Origin: Nocardiopsis sp. NRRL B-16309
Lineage (GTDB): Bacteria > Actinomycetota > Actinomycetes > Streptosporangiales > Streptosporangiaceae
DNA: 64,000 nucleotides
Direction: 5' to 3'
NCBI RefSeq assembly: GCF_001279585.1
Contig: NZ_LGEC01000038.1
Coordinates: 53,669 to 117,668 of the forward strand
Part shown: piece by piece, positions 17,153 through 26,198 of the stretch
Layout: the number at the start of each line of letters is the position of its first letter
How positions within the stretch are numbered: position 1 is the stretch's first letter
Made by a program: the position numbers and the translations under genes
The notes under the pieces: generated by a model
Database searches by the model: none
What the model was told of the DNA's origin: nothing
What the model saw: the letters and a program-made list of their open reading frames with translations, nothing else

Positions 17153-18160
17153 TTGGTCTGGGACGTGGCGGTCATCGTGGGTGCGGCCGTGCTCCTGGTC
17201 GTGGGGGCCGGTCCGTTCACCCGGCTGGTCGACCGGCTGGCCGACCGCACCGGCATGGGCGAGACCCTGGCCGGGATCATCCTGATCGGCGCGGTGACCT
17301 CGTTGCCCGGCCTGATCACCAGCATCGTCGGCGCGGCCGACGGAGACGCCGCCTTCGCCATGAACAACGCCCTGGGCGGGATCGCCGCGCAGACCGTGTT
17401 CATCGCGCTGGCGGACCTGTTCTACCGGCGGGCGAACCTGGAACACGCGGCCGCCTCCGTGCCCAACCTGCTCGCACCGGTGGGGCTGTGCATCATGCTC
17501 GGCGTGGCGCTGGTGGCCGGCGCCGGTCCGCCGATCAGCATCCTGGGCGTCCACCCGGCGTCGCTTCTGATCGTCGGCTGCTACGTGTACTGGCTGCGCC
17601 TGTCACGCAAGGTCGGGGCGTCACCGATGTGGCTGGTGAAGCAGACGCACCGCACCCGCCAGGACGTTCCGGCCCCGGACTCCTTCGACGAGGGAGAGCC
17701 GTTGGCGTGGATGTGGGCGAAGTTCCTCGCCCTCGCCGCCGTGGTCGCCGTCACCGGCTACCTGGTGGGTGAGGCCGGGCTGTCGCTGGTCGAACGCACG
17801 GGGATGTCGAGCGGGCTGGTGGGCGCGCTCATCACCGGGGTGGTCACCTCCCTGCCCGAACTCGTGACGGTGCTGTACGCGGTCCGCATCCGCGCGCTGC
17901 ACCTGGCGCTCGGCGACATCGTGGGCGGCAACGGTTTCGACGTGCTGTTCCTGTTCGCCTCCGACATCGCCTACCGGGAGGGGCCCCTCTACGCCGAGAT
18001 GGACGACCGGGTGTACCTGTTCATCGGACTGGGCATCGTCCTCAACCTCCTGGTGGCCGCGGGCCTGATCCGCCGACAGGAGTCCGGGATCGGGTTCGAG
18101 GGGATCGCGCTGTTCGCCTTCTACGCGGCGGGCGCGGCCATGCTGGTCGGTCTCGGCTGA
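17153..18160 (+). CDS. Sodium/calcium exchanger-type cation antiporter
   Basis: About 335 residues and roughly ten membrane helices arranged as two related halves. Each half has the alpha-repeat type motif of the Ca2+:cation antiporter superfamily: GAVTSLPGLITSIVGA in the first and GVVTSLPELVTVLYAV in the second, plus AMNNALGGIAAQT and DIVGGNGFDVLFLFASD. It should exchange Na+, K+ or H+ for Ca2+ or similar ions across the membrane. The first repeat has Gly where Glu is common (SLPGL against SLPEL), which could alter ion use. I chose the TTG at 17153 because GGAGGG lies six bases before it. Confidence 0.82.
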   Translation: MVWDVAVIVGAAVLLVVGAGPFTRLVDRLADRTGMGETLAGIILIGAVTSLPGLITSIVGAADGDAAFAMNNALGGIAAQTVFIALADLFYRRANLEHAAASVPNLLAPVGLCIMLGVALVAGAGPPISILGVHPASLLIVGCYVYWLRLSRKVGASPMWLVKQTHRTRQDVPAPDSFDEGEPLAWMWAKFLALAAVVAVTGYLVGEAGLSLVERTGMSSGLVGALITGVVTSLPELVTVLYAVRIRALHLALGDIVGGNGFDVLFLFASDIAYREGPLYAEMDDRVYLFIGLGIVLNLLVAAGLIRRQESGIGFEGIALFAFYAAGAAMLVGLG

Positions 18161-18180
18161 CCCTGCGGGGCCCGGACCGG

Positions 18181-19335
18181 TCAGTCCTCGGCACCGTTTC
18201 CGGGACCAGTGCCGGGGTCGGGGACCACGCGCAGGACGGGCTTGGTGGAGCGAGCAGCGCCCTGCCGCCCGCCCGACCCCGGCCGGGCGACGAACGACAA
18301 CCCGAACACCAGCGCGTTCAGCTCCGTCAGCGGCACGCACAGCTCGGCGGCGACCGAGGCGGGCGTCCGCCCCCCGCGGCGCAGCAGCGCGAAGACCTTG
18401 GGCAGGATCTGCGAGGTCTCCCGCGCGATCCCGTCCGGTTCGCCCGAGCGGTAGCCCAGTTCCGCGAGCCGCCGACAGGCCGCGCGGTACTCCCAGTCCG
18501 TGAGCAGGTCGAGGTCGTGCAGGCGGTAGGTCAGCGCCATCGCCGACACCCGCCAGATCCCCTTGGCCTTGAGGAGCTGGTCGACCTGGGCGCCCGAGGG
18601 CATCCGGCCGACGACGTCGGCGCGCGGCAGCAGGAAGGCGCTCGCGAACTGGTTGGCCTCGCGCTCGGCCTCCGGGCCGCTGGAGGGGCGCTCGTGGCCG
18701 TGCATGACCAGGTGCCCGAGTTCGTGGGCGGCGTCGAACCGGCCGCGCTCGCCGCTCTTGGCCGTGTTGAGGAAGACGTAGGGCACGGAGTCGCGCCAGA
18801 AGCTGAAGGCGTCGACGTCCTGGTGCTCGGTGTCCAGCGAGAACACCCGGACGCCGCGCGCCTCCAGCAGGTGCACCATGTTCGGCGCGGCGGCGTCGCC
18901 CAGTTCCCACAGGGAGCGCACCATCTCCGCGGCGGCCTCGGGGAAGGGCTTGCCGTAGGTGGGCACGTGCGGCGCGGGCAGGGTGAAGTGGTCGGTCAGC
19001 CAGTCGTTGAGCTCCACCCCCAGCGCGGCCTGCGCGCGCACCGCCCGCTGCTTGCGCAGGGACGTCTTGGTGCGGGCACGGAAGGCCACGGCGTCGGAGG
19101 GGATCTCCTCGATCTCGTCCGCGGCGAGGAACGCGACGGGGAAGCCGAGGGCGTCGGCGATCGCGCGCACCGCCTCCCGGGAGGGCTCGGCGTGGCCGTT
19201 CTCGTACCCGGACAGCTGCTGCTGGGAGACCCCGCTCATCCGCGCCAACCGCGCGAGGGTGAGTGCCCTGCGCTCCCGAGCGAGCCGGAGGCGTGATGGC
19301 GTGACCATGGTGTGTGCAGCCCTGTCGTCGTTCAT
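18181..19335 (-). CDS. XRE helix-turn-helix plus ImmA/IrrE metallopeptidase
   Basis: A 384-residue two-domain protein. Residues about 12-70 are a Cro/C1-type helix-turn-helix (LTLARLARMSGVSQQQLSGYENG). Residues about 140-260 are an ImmA/IrrE peptidase with zinc motif AAHELGHLVMH and a downstream EREANQFASAFLLP that supplies the third ligand. Such proteins bind DNA and cleave a repressor or antitoxin to relieve repression, often in mobile elements or toxin-antitoxin pairs. The C-terminal 100 residues have no known fold. A gene of unknown function lies 37 bases away on the same strand, upstream in the transcript, and is a likely partner. Confidence 0.9.
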   Translation of the reverse strand: MNDDRAAHTMVTPSRLRLARERRALTLARLARMSGVSQQQLSGYENGHAEPSREAVRAIADALGFPVAFLAADEIEEIPSDAVAFRARTKTSLRKQRAVRAQAALGVELNDWLTDHFTLPAPHVPTYGKPFPEAAAEMVRSLWELGDAAAPNMVHLLEARGVRVFSLDTEHQDVDAFSFWRDSVPYVFLNTAKSGERGRFDAAHELGHLVMHGHERPSSGPEAEREANQFASAFLLPRADVVGRMPSGAQVDQLLKAKGIWRVSAMALTYRLHDLDLLTDWEYRAACRRLAELGYRSGEPDGIARETSQILPKVFALLRRGGRTPASVAAELCVPLTELNALVFGLSFVARPGSGGRQGAARSTKPVLRVVPDPGTGPGNGAED

Positions 19336-19372
19336 GACCCGGCGGGAAGCCCGCCCGCCGGGCCGGTGGTCG

Positions 19373-20044
19373 TCAGCGGTCGTTGACCGGGATGCGGATC
19401 CGCTCCGGTTCCTCCTCCACTCCCGGGTGCGCCACGGTACCGATCTCCACGGTGGGGAGCGTGATGCGCTCGAACCAGCCGGTGATCAGGCCCTGGTCGT
19501 TCGGAGGGTGCGGACGAGACAGCTCACTATGCCAGAACACGCGGCCGTCCTCGCGGCCGGCGGCGCGGTGGACGAGGAACACCCACGTGCGCAGGTTCTC
19601 GTAGCCCTCCAGGTCCCCGACGTCCTGCACGGGGACCGGCAGCACGTCGTCGGGGAAGAGGCTGAGCTGGTCGGTCTCGTGCTCGCCGGTCAGCAGGAGG
19701 CGGCCGTTGAACCCGCGCGGGTTCTTGTTGCGCGGGCACGCCGCCAGCGGGTCGCCGGTGTTGTGGTCGCCCAGCAGGGTCTGGATGGCGACCGTGCGCC
19801 CGGGGTCGACGGTGAGTTCGATCTGGAGGAGGCAGGCGTTCTCCCAGCCGAAGCGGGTCTTCTGCTCCTCGCGGAGCGCGGCCAGGCGTTCGTCGTAGGC
19901 GCGCTGGCCGGGGGCGGTGCGACTGTGGTTGGGGGTGGCGCTGCGCCAGCCGGCCTCGCTCCGGCGCAGTGCCGTCTCCAGGACCTCCCAGGAGGTGCCG
20001 ATCTGCCGCAGTCGATTCTCTCGGGCCAGTGGGTCGATGAGCAC
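19373..20044 (-). CDS. Hypothetical protein next to the XRE-ImmA gene
   Basis: A 223-residue protein I do not recognise. It starts at the GTG at 20044 after AAAGGCGG. Features seen: a helical N-terminus (LIDPLARENRLRQIGTSWEVLETALRR) and a segment with a mixed pattern, CLLQIELTVDPGRTVAIQTLLGDHNTGDP, then LRTWVFLVHRAAGREDGRVFWHSEL and a strand-rich end. No signal peptide or membrane helix. It lies directly upstream of the XRE-ImmA gene and is probably cotranscribed, so it could be the protein cleaved or controlled by that peptidase. This is inference from position only. Confidence 0.6.
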   Translation of the reverse strand: MLIDPLARENRLRQIGTSWEVLETALRRSEAGWRSATPNHSRTAPGQRAYDERLAALREEQKTRFGWENACLLQIELTVDPGRTVAIQTLLGDHNTGDPLAACPRNKNPRGFNGRLLLTGEHETDQLSLFPDDVLPVPVQDVGDLEGYENLRTWVFLVHRAAGREDGRVFWHSELSRPHPPNDQGLITGWFERITLPTVEIGTVAHPGVEEEPERIRIPVNDR

Positions 20045-20489
20045 GGGGCCGCCTTTCGGGCTCGTCGGCTGGGGGGACGCCGCCTCGTGGTGGGACGAAG
20101 GTTGAGAGTCGGCACTCCCGGTCACCATCATCGGTCGGGGTGGTGACATTTCGCGGCTCGGATGCGGCGTCGATCCGGGGAACGAAGAACGTCCCGAGGA
20201 GCCGTGCGGCGTTGACGAAGGCGCCGACAGTCGTGCACCGCCGCATGGGCACCTCCTGTGGTCCGGCGTCGGCCTGACGGTCCGGCCGCACCATCCCGGA
20301 CGACCGAGGCGGATGCCGATCCCGGCATCGACCTCGTCGCGGTCACCGGCGACAGTCTGGGCGAGGACGGGGCGGGCGCGACGGTGGTGCGGGGGCAGGT
20401 CCACGTCCACGCCGGCCGGACAGCGTGCTGACGACCGCCTGGCGTTCACCCTCGTTTCGGTGCGACACCCGCGTGCGCGACGAGCTCAC
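20045..20489. other. Intergenic stretch with a possible short broken reading frame
   Basis: On the minus strand an ATG at 20246 sits behind CAGGAGGTGCCC, a strong ribosome site, and opens MRRCTTVGAFVNAARLLGTF. After about 40 codons the translation turns into out-of-frame sequence of the next gene. It may be a small exported peptide or a decayed gene. Nothing else is seen. Confidence 0.35.
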
Positions 20490-21308
20490 TCATGCGGTGC
20501 CGTGGCGGAAGGCCACCGAGACCACGACTGTGTCGTCTCCGCCGTGTCCCGCGCTCACCAGCACGCGGTGGTCGCTCTGCCGGCGGGCCCTGAGCACGAT
20601 CGGCGTGCCGGGAGCGAGCAGTGTCCGGGCTTGGAGGAGTTCCACCCGGAACGGTGGACCGGTGTCCTCCGGATCTTCCAAGAGGCGCTCGGAGAGATCG
20701 ACCAGAGCCGTCAACAGGTAGGCCAGCGGAACAGCGGGAAACCCGGCGAAATGCCCCGCACACTGTTCGGCCCGCAGGTTCACCGCCGCCTGTGCCGTCG
20801 CTCCGGACACCGACACGTCGTCCAGCCGCAAAGGCGAACCGTAGGGAGAGGAGACGCTCTGTGCGGAGGTGGGGTCGGCCAGGTGCTCGAAGGTTCGGGC
20901 GAAGCTCTCCTCGTCGATGACCACGTAGTCGCAGTGCAGGTCGAACAGGGTCGTGTGTTCGGAGTCGTAGAGGAAGGCCGCGGCCGAGGCCGAGTCCGGT
21001 CTGCTGAGACCGCCGAGTGCGGTCACGTGCAGCTCCCGCGACGGTGTTCCCGGCGCGGGAGGGGTCAGGCGGCGCAGCCGTGCCTTGCGCGCCAGGTAGT
21101 AGCGACGGCCCGGGCCGGCCGTCGTGGCGGCCGCGCACAGACCCATGATGGGCAGGTGGCGAGCCGCTTCGATGATCGAGACCGGTCCCTCGGACGCGGA
21201 GGGAAACTCCGGGAGGAACGACGCGGTGGCGCACCCGGGCGTCGGGGAGGAGATGCTGTGCACTGCTCGGTACGGAGGGGAGACGCAGATGCGCGAGGTG
21301 ATGTCCAT
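20490..21308 (-). CDS. Double hot-dog fold protein, possibly dehydratase- or AfsA-like
   Basis: A 272-residue protein starting at the ATG at 21308 with CAGGAG upstream. Two halves each look like a hot-dog fold: a helix ISIIEAARHLPIMGLCA-like segment (about 45-70) followed by strands, and later CAGHFAGFPAVPLAYLLTALVDLSERLL, which resembles the HFPGxPxxPxxLxxEALxQ helix of FabZ-type dehydratases and of AfsA-type proteins. A role in acyl-chain or butyrolactone chemistry is possible, but the usual catalytic Glu/Asp is not evident in the second helix. It has no obvious operon partner, since the DNA upstream appears degraded. Confidence 0.55.
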   Translation of the reverse strand: MDITSRICVSPPYRAVHSISSPTPGCATASFLPEFPSASEGPVSIIEAARHLPIMGLCAAATTAGPGRRYYLARKARLRRLTPPAPGTPSRELHVTALGGLSRPDSASAAAFLYDSEHTTLFDLHCDYVVIDEESFARTFEHLADPTSAQSVSSPYGSPLRLDDVSVSGATAQAAVNLRAEQCAGHFAGFPAVPLAYLLTALVDLSERLLEDPEDTGPPFRVELLQARTLLAPGTPIVLRARRQSDHRVLVSAGHGGDDTVVVSVAFRHGTA

Positions 21309-22018
21309 ATCAGGGAAACTCCTGTAAACGTGGAAATGGAACACAAGGTCGGGTGGAGTTCTATTGATCAATGAAGAAGGGCCATGGGTATGGCCTGCCA
21401 CAGGGGCCGCCGCGGGCCGGGGCTCGTCGGAGTTTCTCGGCTACCTGGCCCTGCGCCGGTTCCGGAGAATCGCGAGGCGTTTCAGAGCGTTTCCGGAGTC
21501 CCGTCCTCGTCTGCCGCCCGATGCCGGTCGTCGGGCATGACCGGGAAACGTGATCGGGACGCGCGCTGATCGAGTGGGATGCCGAGCGCGTCCGCGAGCG
21601 TTTCCGGCTCCACCTCACCGATCAGGGACCGGCCGTGCGACCTCCAACGCGTGGAGGAAGCCGGTGCCCGCGTTCCCCGCGTCCATCACGGCCGCGTTCC
21701 GCGCCCTGACGTGTGCCCGGATGCGGCAGGCCACCGAGGGCCCGAAGCCGTTCGTCAGGAGGTAGCCCTGACGATGGGTCCGGCGTCCCCTGCCCACAGC
21801 ACGGCGGAGGAGTGGGTATCCGCCTACTCCGGAAATGGCAACAGCCAACAGACTTCCAGATGCATGTGGGCTATCAACTTATGGACTTGACCGTACCCGA
21901 GTGTGGCGCATAAAACCTGCCATCCTCATCTGTTGCGCAAGGGGAATGTGGCTCGATTGTGGTTTTTGTTGCTCAGGCATAATAAGGTGGCGATATTTTT
22001 CCTCGGCGTCTATTTTCC
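21309..22018. other. 710-base gene-poor stretch with an AT-rich island
   Basis: No supported gene. A minus-strand frame at 21615-21848 contains NGFGPSVACRIRAHVRARN and may be debris. From about 21840 to 22020 the base composition drops sharply (runs such as GGTTTTTGTTG and GATATTTTTCC), unlike all neighbouring DNA. It directly precedes a truncated HHH gene, which suggests an acquisition or deletion scar. Confidence 0.5.
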
Positions 22019-22495
22019 ATGGCCTGCCGGGGCGGAGGAGTCGCGGATCGGTTCGGTGCACGCCGAAACGACCACGGCGACTCCGGCCGCGTCTTCGACT
22101 CGATCAGCGAGATCAACGCGGCCCGCCGGCCCGATCACCGGCCGGTCGCGGTCACCGACCCCAACGCGATCGCCGAGCAGCAGGTGCGCCGACGGCGGCG
22201 ACTGCGGGTCGAGGCCAGACGGATCGCCGCCACCGACGCCGGATACGCGCGGGAACTGGGCATCGGGCGCCCCGACCTGCGCGGGCTCTTCGACGACGGA
22301 GGCCTCGTCGACGTCAACACCGCGCCGGCCCACGTGTTGTCGTGCCTTCCCGGTATCGACGGCTCCACGGCACGGCGCATCGTGGAGCACCGGAGCACCT
22401 ACGGGCGCCTGGTGTCGGCCGTGGAGGTCTCGGCGGTGTTCGGGCTCGACCCCAGGACGCTCCCGGAACTCGCCGAGTTCACCGTGTTCACGTGA
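22019..22495 (+). pseudogene. Truncated helix-hairpin-helix protein
   Basis: A 158-residue frame. The C-terminal 90 residues are clearly family-like: RRRRLRVEARRIAATDAGYARELGIGRPD, then DDGGLVDVNTAPAHVLSCLPGIDGSTARRIVEHR, a ComEA-type HHH with VNTAPAxxLxxLPGI. Actinobacterial relatives of this kind have an N-terminal region with several membrane helices. Here only AT-rich DNA precedes it, and a hydrophobic stretch (LWFLLLRHNKVAIFFLGVYF) lies in another frame just upstream. I read it as a 5'-truncated or frame-disrupted gene. It could still be translated from the ATG at 22019. Confidence 0.5.
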
Positions 22496-22666
22496 GGCGG
22501 CCGCAGGCGTGCGCCGCGCGTGCTGACGTGATCGACCGGGCGACGGCCGGGGCGGAAGGGGAGCCGGTGGCGCGGTGGACGCCGTGACCCGCTTCGTGGG
22601 CGGGCCCTGGTCCCGCTGGTACCGGGTGCCGTGCGGGCGGGGGCGGCCGCCCGCACGGCGGGCGCG

Positions 22667-23341
22667 TCAGCAGCGGTCGTCGATGGTCCGCTGGACGGCC
22701 GACTTCTCCGTCGAGGTCACCGAGAGGCCGTAGCGGTACTTCACGTTGACCCAGGACTTGACGTAGTCGCAGTGGATCGCGGTGCGGGGCGGCAGCCACG
22801 ACGCGGGGTCGCGGTCGCCCTTGGAGCGGTTGCTGGAGGCGCTGACCGCCCACAGCTGCGGGGCGTCGACGTCGTTGGCGAAGGCGCGCCGCTGGGAGGT
22901 GGTCCAGGTGTTGGCGCCGGAGCGCCAGGCGTCGTGGAGCGGCACCATGTGGTCGATGTCGAAGTCCGAGGAGTCACCGGTCCAGACGCCGTCGTACTCG
23001 CTGGACCAGCGGCCGGAGGTCGCGCGGCAGGAACCGTCGACCGAGACGGTGTGGCCGTCGCGGCGCAGCACGTACTCGCGGGCGTCGCACGGGGACTCGA
23101 CGGTGACCCAGTGCGGGAACAGGCTGCGGTCGTAGCCGGCGCCGCTGTTCTTCGGGCGCACGGTCAGGGAGTCGAGCTGGGACTGGGCCGCAGAGGTCGA
23201 CGGGATGCCCGGCGGGAGGACGTGGTGGGCGGAGGCCGGGGCGGCCCAGCCCAGGACGGCGACGAGGACGGCGGTGACGGCGAGGGCCAGCAGGCGGAGC
23301 GCGGTGGGTCTCGGGGGAAGGGGGAGAGGGGATGTGCGCAA
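22667..23341 (-). CDS. Secreted HNH endonuclease family protein
   Basis: A 224-residue exported nuclease. The TTG at 23341 lies six bases behind GGAGGAA and starts a signal peptide (LRLLALAVTAVLVAVLGWAAPASA). The mature part has DFDIDHMVPLHDAWRSGA, the DHxVPL core of the DUF1524/HNH type, followed by FANDVDAPQLWAVSASSNRSKGDRDP with the conserved N-R-S-K-x-D metal and phosphate residues. It should cut nucleic acids outside the cell, for nutrition or competition. Two cysteine pairs suit an extracellular disulfide-bonded protein. It has no immunity-like neighbour. Confidence 0.88.
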   Translation of the reverse strand: MRTSPLPLPPRPTALRLLALAVTAVLVAVLGWAAPASAHHVLPPGIPSTSAAQSQLDSLTVRPKNSGAGYDRSLFPHWVTVESPCDAREYVLRRDGHTVSVDGSCRATSGRWSSEYDGVWTGDSSDFDIDHMVPLHDAWRSGANTWTTSQRRAFANDVDAPQLWAVSASSNRSKGDRDPASWLPPRTAIHCDYVKSWVNVKYRYGLSVTSTEKSAVQRTIDDRC

Positions 23342-23615
23342 CGTGATTCCTCCGGTACGGGAGGCGGGCGTTCGGACACCCACACGATGATGGCTGTCGC
23401 CGCCCTCGGCCAGAGCCGTACGGTGAAATCGTCCCTACACCCGTGTTGCCGCCCGGTGTCCGGTCCGCTCGCGGCGGGGACCGGCACGGGGTGCCGGGAG
23501 GTGGGCGCGCGGGTCGGACCGGCAGGGCACGGATCCCGCGTTCCCCGGTGGGGGCGGGTCGGACCGGCGGGACGCTGGGGCGGGTCCTGTGCTCCCGGGC
23601 GAGGGACTGGGCGGG

Positions 23616-24437
23616 TCAGCCCGGGAGGACCATGCGGGGTCCCTGCGGCGGCTGCGGGCGCGGGCCCCACTCGCGGGGGTAGCCGAGGGAGACCTCGATG
23701 TGCGGCACGTCGTCGACGACGATGGTGCGGGGGATGTGCAGGTGCCCGTAGACGACCGCGCGGGCCCGGTAGCGCGTGTGCCAGTCGGCGGTCTCCTCGG
23801 TGCCGCACCACTGCGCGAACTCCGGGTAGCGCAGGATCCGGGTGGGCTCGCGAACCAGCGGCCAGTGGTTGACCAGCACCGTGGGCGTGTCCCGGGGCAG
23901 GGCGTCCAGGCGCGCGCGGGTCGCCGCGAGGCGGTCGCGGCACCAGGCGTCCCGGCTGGGGCGGGGGTCGGGGTGCAGGAGGTACTCGTCGGTGCACACC
24001 ACCCCCGAGGCGTGGGCCACCGCCAGCGCCTCCTCCTTGGTGCTGGTGCCCTCGGGGCGGAAGGTGTGGTCGTAGAGGAGGAAGAGCGGGGCGACGACGA
24101 CCGGGCCGTCGGGGCCGTGCCAGGTCGGGTAGGGATCCTCGGGGGTGTGCACGCCGAGGTCGCGCAGCGCGTTCACGAGGTAGAGGTAGCGGGCCTCGCC
24201 GCGCAGTTGGACGGGGTCGGCGGGCACCGTCCACAGGTCGTGGTTGCCGGGCACCCACACCACGGTGGAGAACCGCTTGCTCAGCAGTTCCATGGCCCAC
24301 AGGATGTCGTCGGCGGTCTCGGCGACGTCCCCGGCCACCAGGAGCCAGTCGTCGTCGGACTCCGGTCGCAGGGCCTCGGTGAAGGCGCGGTTCTCCAGGT
24401 GCCTGACGTGGAGGTCGCTGATGGCGACCAGACTCAT
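23616..24437 (-). CDS. Metallophosphoesterase
   Basis: A 273-residue calcineurin-type phosphoesterase with the complete motif set: AISDLHVRH (D-x-H), LLVAGDVAET (GDxx), VVWVPGNHDLW (GNHD), VLVNHWPL, and VVYGHLHIPRT (GHxH). Two metal ions should be bound at the aspartates, asparagine and histidines. The substrate is unknown; candidates include nucleotides and phosphoproteins. It is cytoplasmic, with no signal peptide. It has no clear operon partner, and degenerate repeats lie between it and the SDR gene upstream. Confidence 0.88.
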   Translation of the reverse strand: MSLVAISDLHVRHLENRAFTEALRPESDDDWLLVAGDVAETADDILWAMELLSKRFSTVVWVPGNHDLWTVPADPVQLRGEARYLYLVNALRDLGVHTPEDPYPTWHGPDGPVVVAPLFLLYDHTFRPEGTSTKEEALAVAHASGVVCTDEYLLHPDPRPSRDAWCRDRLAATRARLDALPRDTPTVLVNHWPLVREPTRILRYPEFAQWCGTEETADWHTRYRARAVVYGHLHIPRTIVVDDVPHIEVSLGYPREWGPRPQPPQGPRMVLPG

Positions 24438-24485
24438 CTTCGCCCCTTCCGGCGGACTCCGGTGCGGTCACCCTATCCCCCGGGC

Positions 24486-24745
24486 CCCGCTGAACCGCGT
24501 GCCGGGCACCACCGCCCGTCCCGCACCGGGCACGGCCGCACGTCGGGCACGACCGCCCGTTCCGTGTGCCGGGCACGGCCACTTGTCCCGTACGCCGGGC
24601 GCGACCACCCGTCCCGCACGACCGCACGTCGGGCGCGAACACCGGGCACGGCCGCACGTCCCGCGTGCCGGGCACGACCGCCCGGCCGCGTGCGGCCGAG
24701 AGCCTGTCCGTGCCCGCCCGCCGGGCACGCGGGCGGTGCCGGGGC
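24486..24745. repeat. Degenerate GC-rich tandem repeat
   Basis: About nine imperfect copies of a unit built on CCGGGCACGACCGCCCGTCC, with irregular period of roughly 22-30 bases, fill the gap between the phosphoesterase and SDR genes. No gene is seen here. Similar but weaker repetition occurs at about 23460-23600. Confidence 0.7.
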
Positions 24746-24749
24746 GGTG

Positions 24750-25577
24750 TCAGCGCAGGTGTGAGGCGCCGTTGACGTCCAGGACCGCGCCGGAGGACCA
24801 CACCGCCTCGGGGGAGGCGAGGTAGCGCACGGCCGAGGCCACCTCCCGGGGCGTGGCGACGCGGCCGAAGGGGCTGTCGGCGCGTACCCGCGGGGTGAGC
24901 CGCTCGGCCACGCGCTCGGTCTCGACGAAGCCGGGCGCCACGGAGGCCACGGTGATGCCGTGCGGGGCCAGGGCGACGGCGAGGGACTGGCCCAGGGCGT
25001 GCAGGGCGGCCTTGCTCGCGCCGTAGGCGGGGTGGTCGGGCTCGCCGCGGAAGGCACCGCGCGACCCGACGTTGACGATGTGGCCGGCCGTGCCCGCGTC
25101 GATCATGTGCCGTGCCGCCACGTAGCTCGCGTTGGCGGCGCCGAGCACGTTGACGTCCAGCGTCGAGCGCCAGGCCCGCTGCCAGTCCTCGAAGGAGGTG
25201 GTGGCGACGGGGTGGGCGATGTTGACCGCGGCGTTGTTGACCAGCACGGCCAGCCCGCCCAGCTCGGCGGCGGCGCGCTCGACCAGGTCCGCGGTGGCGT
25301 CGGGGTCGCCGAGGTCGGCCTGGAGGAGGACGTGGCCCTCGCCGGGGAGCCCGGAGAGGGTGCGTTCGGCCTCGTCGCGGCGGGTCCCGCAGTGGACGGC
25401 GACCCGGTCGCCCGCTTCGGCGAACGCCGTGGCCACGGCGCGTCCGATGCCCCGGGAGGCCCCGGTGACGAGCACGCCGCGGCCGGACGGAGGCCCGCCC
25501 GGCGCCGGGGCGGCCGCCGCCCCGGGGGACGGTGAGGTGGAACGGGAGGAGTCATCCGATGATGGCATGCCCGGCAT
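24750..25577 (-). CDS. Short-chain dehydrogenase/reductase (FabG-like)
   Basis: A 275-residue SDR. A 34-residue Pro/Ala-rich leader precedes the nucleotide-binding motif TGASRGIGRAVA. Then come VLVNNAAVN, the catalytic Ser in IVNVGSRGAF, the YGASK active-site pair, and the loop VAPGFVETE. It is expected to reduce a keto group or oxidise an alcohol using NAD(P)H; the substrate cannot be deduced. The C-terminal VWSSGAVLDVNGASHLR is typical of FabG relatives. Start at 25577, or nine bases later at 25568. Neighbours give no pathway. Confidence 0.88.
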   Translation of the reverse strand: MPGMPSSDDSSRSTSPSPGAAAAPAPGGPPSGRGVLVTGASRGIGRAVATAFAEAGDRVAVHCGTRRDEAERTLSGLPGEGHVLLQADLGDPDATADLVERAAAELGGLAVLVNNAAVNIAHPVATTSFEDWQRAWRSTLDVNVLGAANASYVAARHMIDAGTAGHIVNVGSRGAFRGEPDHPAYGASKAALHALGQSLAVALAPHGITVASVAPGFVETERVAERLTPRVRADSPFGRVATPREVASAVRYLASPEAVWSSGAVLDVNGASHLR

Positions 25578-25683
25578 CCTAGTCGTCGCGCACCCGCGGT
25601 GGCGGTGCCCGCGTCGGAGGGGACCCGTCCGGCGGCCGACCGGGGCGACGGCCGAGGGGCGGGTCGGCCGCGGCCCGCACGGC

Positions 25684-26181
25684 TCAGTGCCCGGCCATCG
25701 ACTCCTCCGCCTCCCGCGAGGCCGGGCAGCGGGCCCACCCGCGCACGTGGGCGACCGCGACGGCGGTGGCCGCGGCCAGGAACACCACCTGCATCGCGGT
25801 GCGCGGGAGGAGTTCCTGGTGCGGCGGCAGGTCCGTGCCCGTCAGAGCCAGATGGACGTTGGCGGGGAACATCGCCACGAGCAGGACGGCGAGCCCGGCC
25901 GCCGCCCAGGGCGCCGTCCGCGACCACAGCAGTGCGGCCGCGCCCGCCAGTTCCAGCACACCGGTGACCGTGACCAGGAGTTCCGGCGCGGGCAGTGCGG
26001 GCGGCACCATCGCGACGAGTTCCTCGCGCATCCCCACGAAGTGGACCACGCCCGTGAGGGCGAACATCGCGGCCAGACCGCCGCGCAGGGCGACCGGCCA
26101 CGGGCGCAGCCGGTGGACGCCGAGCGCTCCGGCGGACCAGAGGACCAGAGTGACGCCGACGAGGGCGATGAGGGGTTCCAT
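25684..26181 (-). CDS. DoxX family membrane protein
   Basis: A 165-residue protein with four membrane helices. The DoxX pattern is visible: a first helix, then FALTGVVHFVGMREELVAMVPPALP, LLVTVTGVLELAGAAALL, and a last pair with VLLVAMFPANVHLAL. Family members act in redox or thiol-stress functions and quinone metabolism in some bacteria, but no activity can be assigned here. The ATG at 26181 lies six bases behind AAGGAG. It has one of the clearest promoters of the window, overlapped by a palindrome, so it is probably repressed until induced. Confidence 0.85.
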   Translation of the reverse strand: MEPLIALVGVTLVLWSAGALGVHRLRPWPVALRGGLAAMFALTGVVHFVGMREELVAMVPPALPAPELLVTVTGVLELAGAAALLWSRTAPWAAAGLAVLLVAMFPANVHLALTGTDLPPHQELLPRTAMQVVFLAAATAVAVAHVRGWARCPASREAEESMAGH

Positions 26182-26198
26182 GGTGACTCCTTCGCTAA

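Noticed and set aside
24486..24745. CRISPR array
   Set aside because: Repeats are imperfect, of irregular period and without unique spacers; no cas genes are near.
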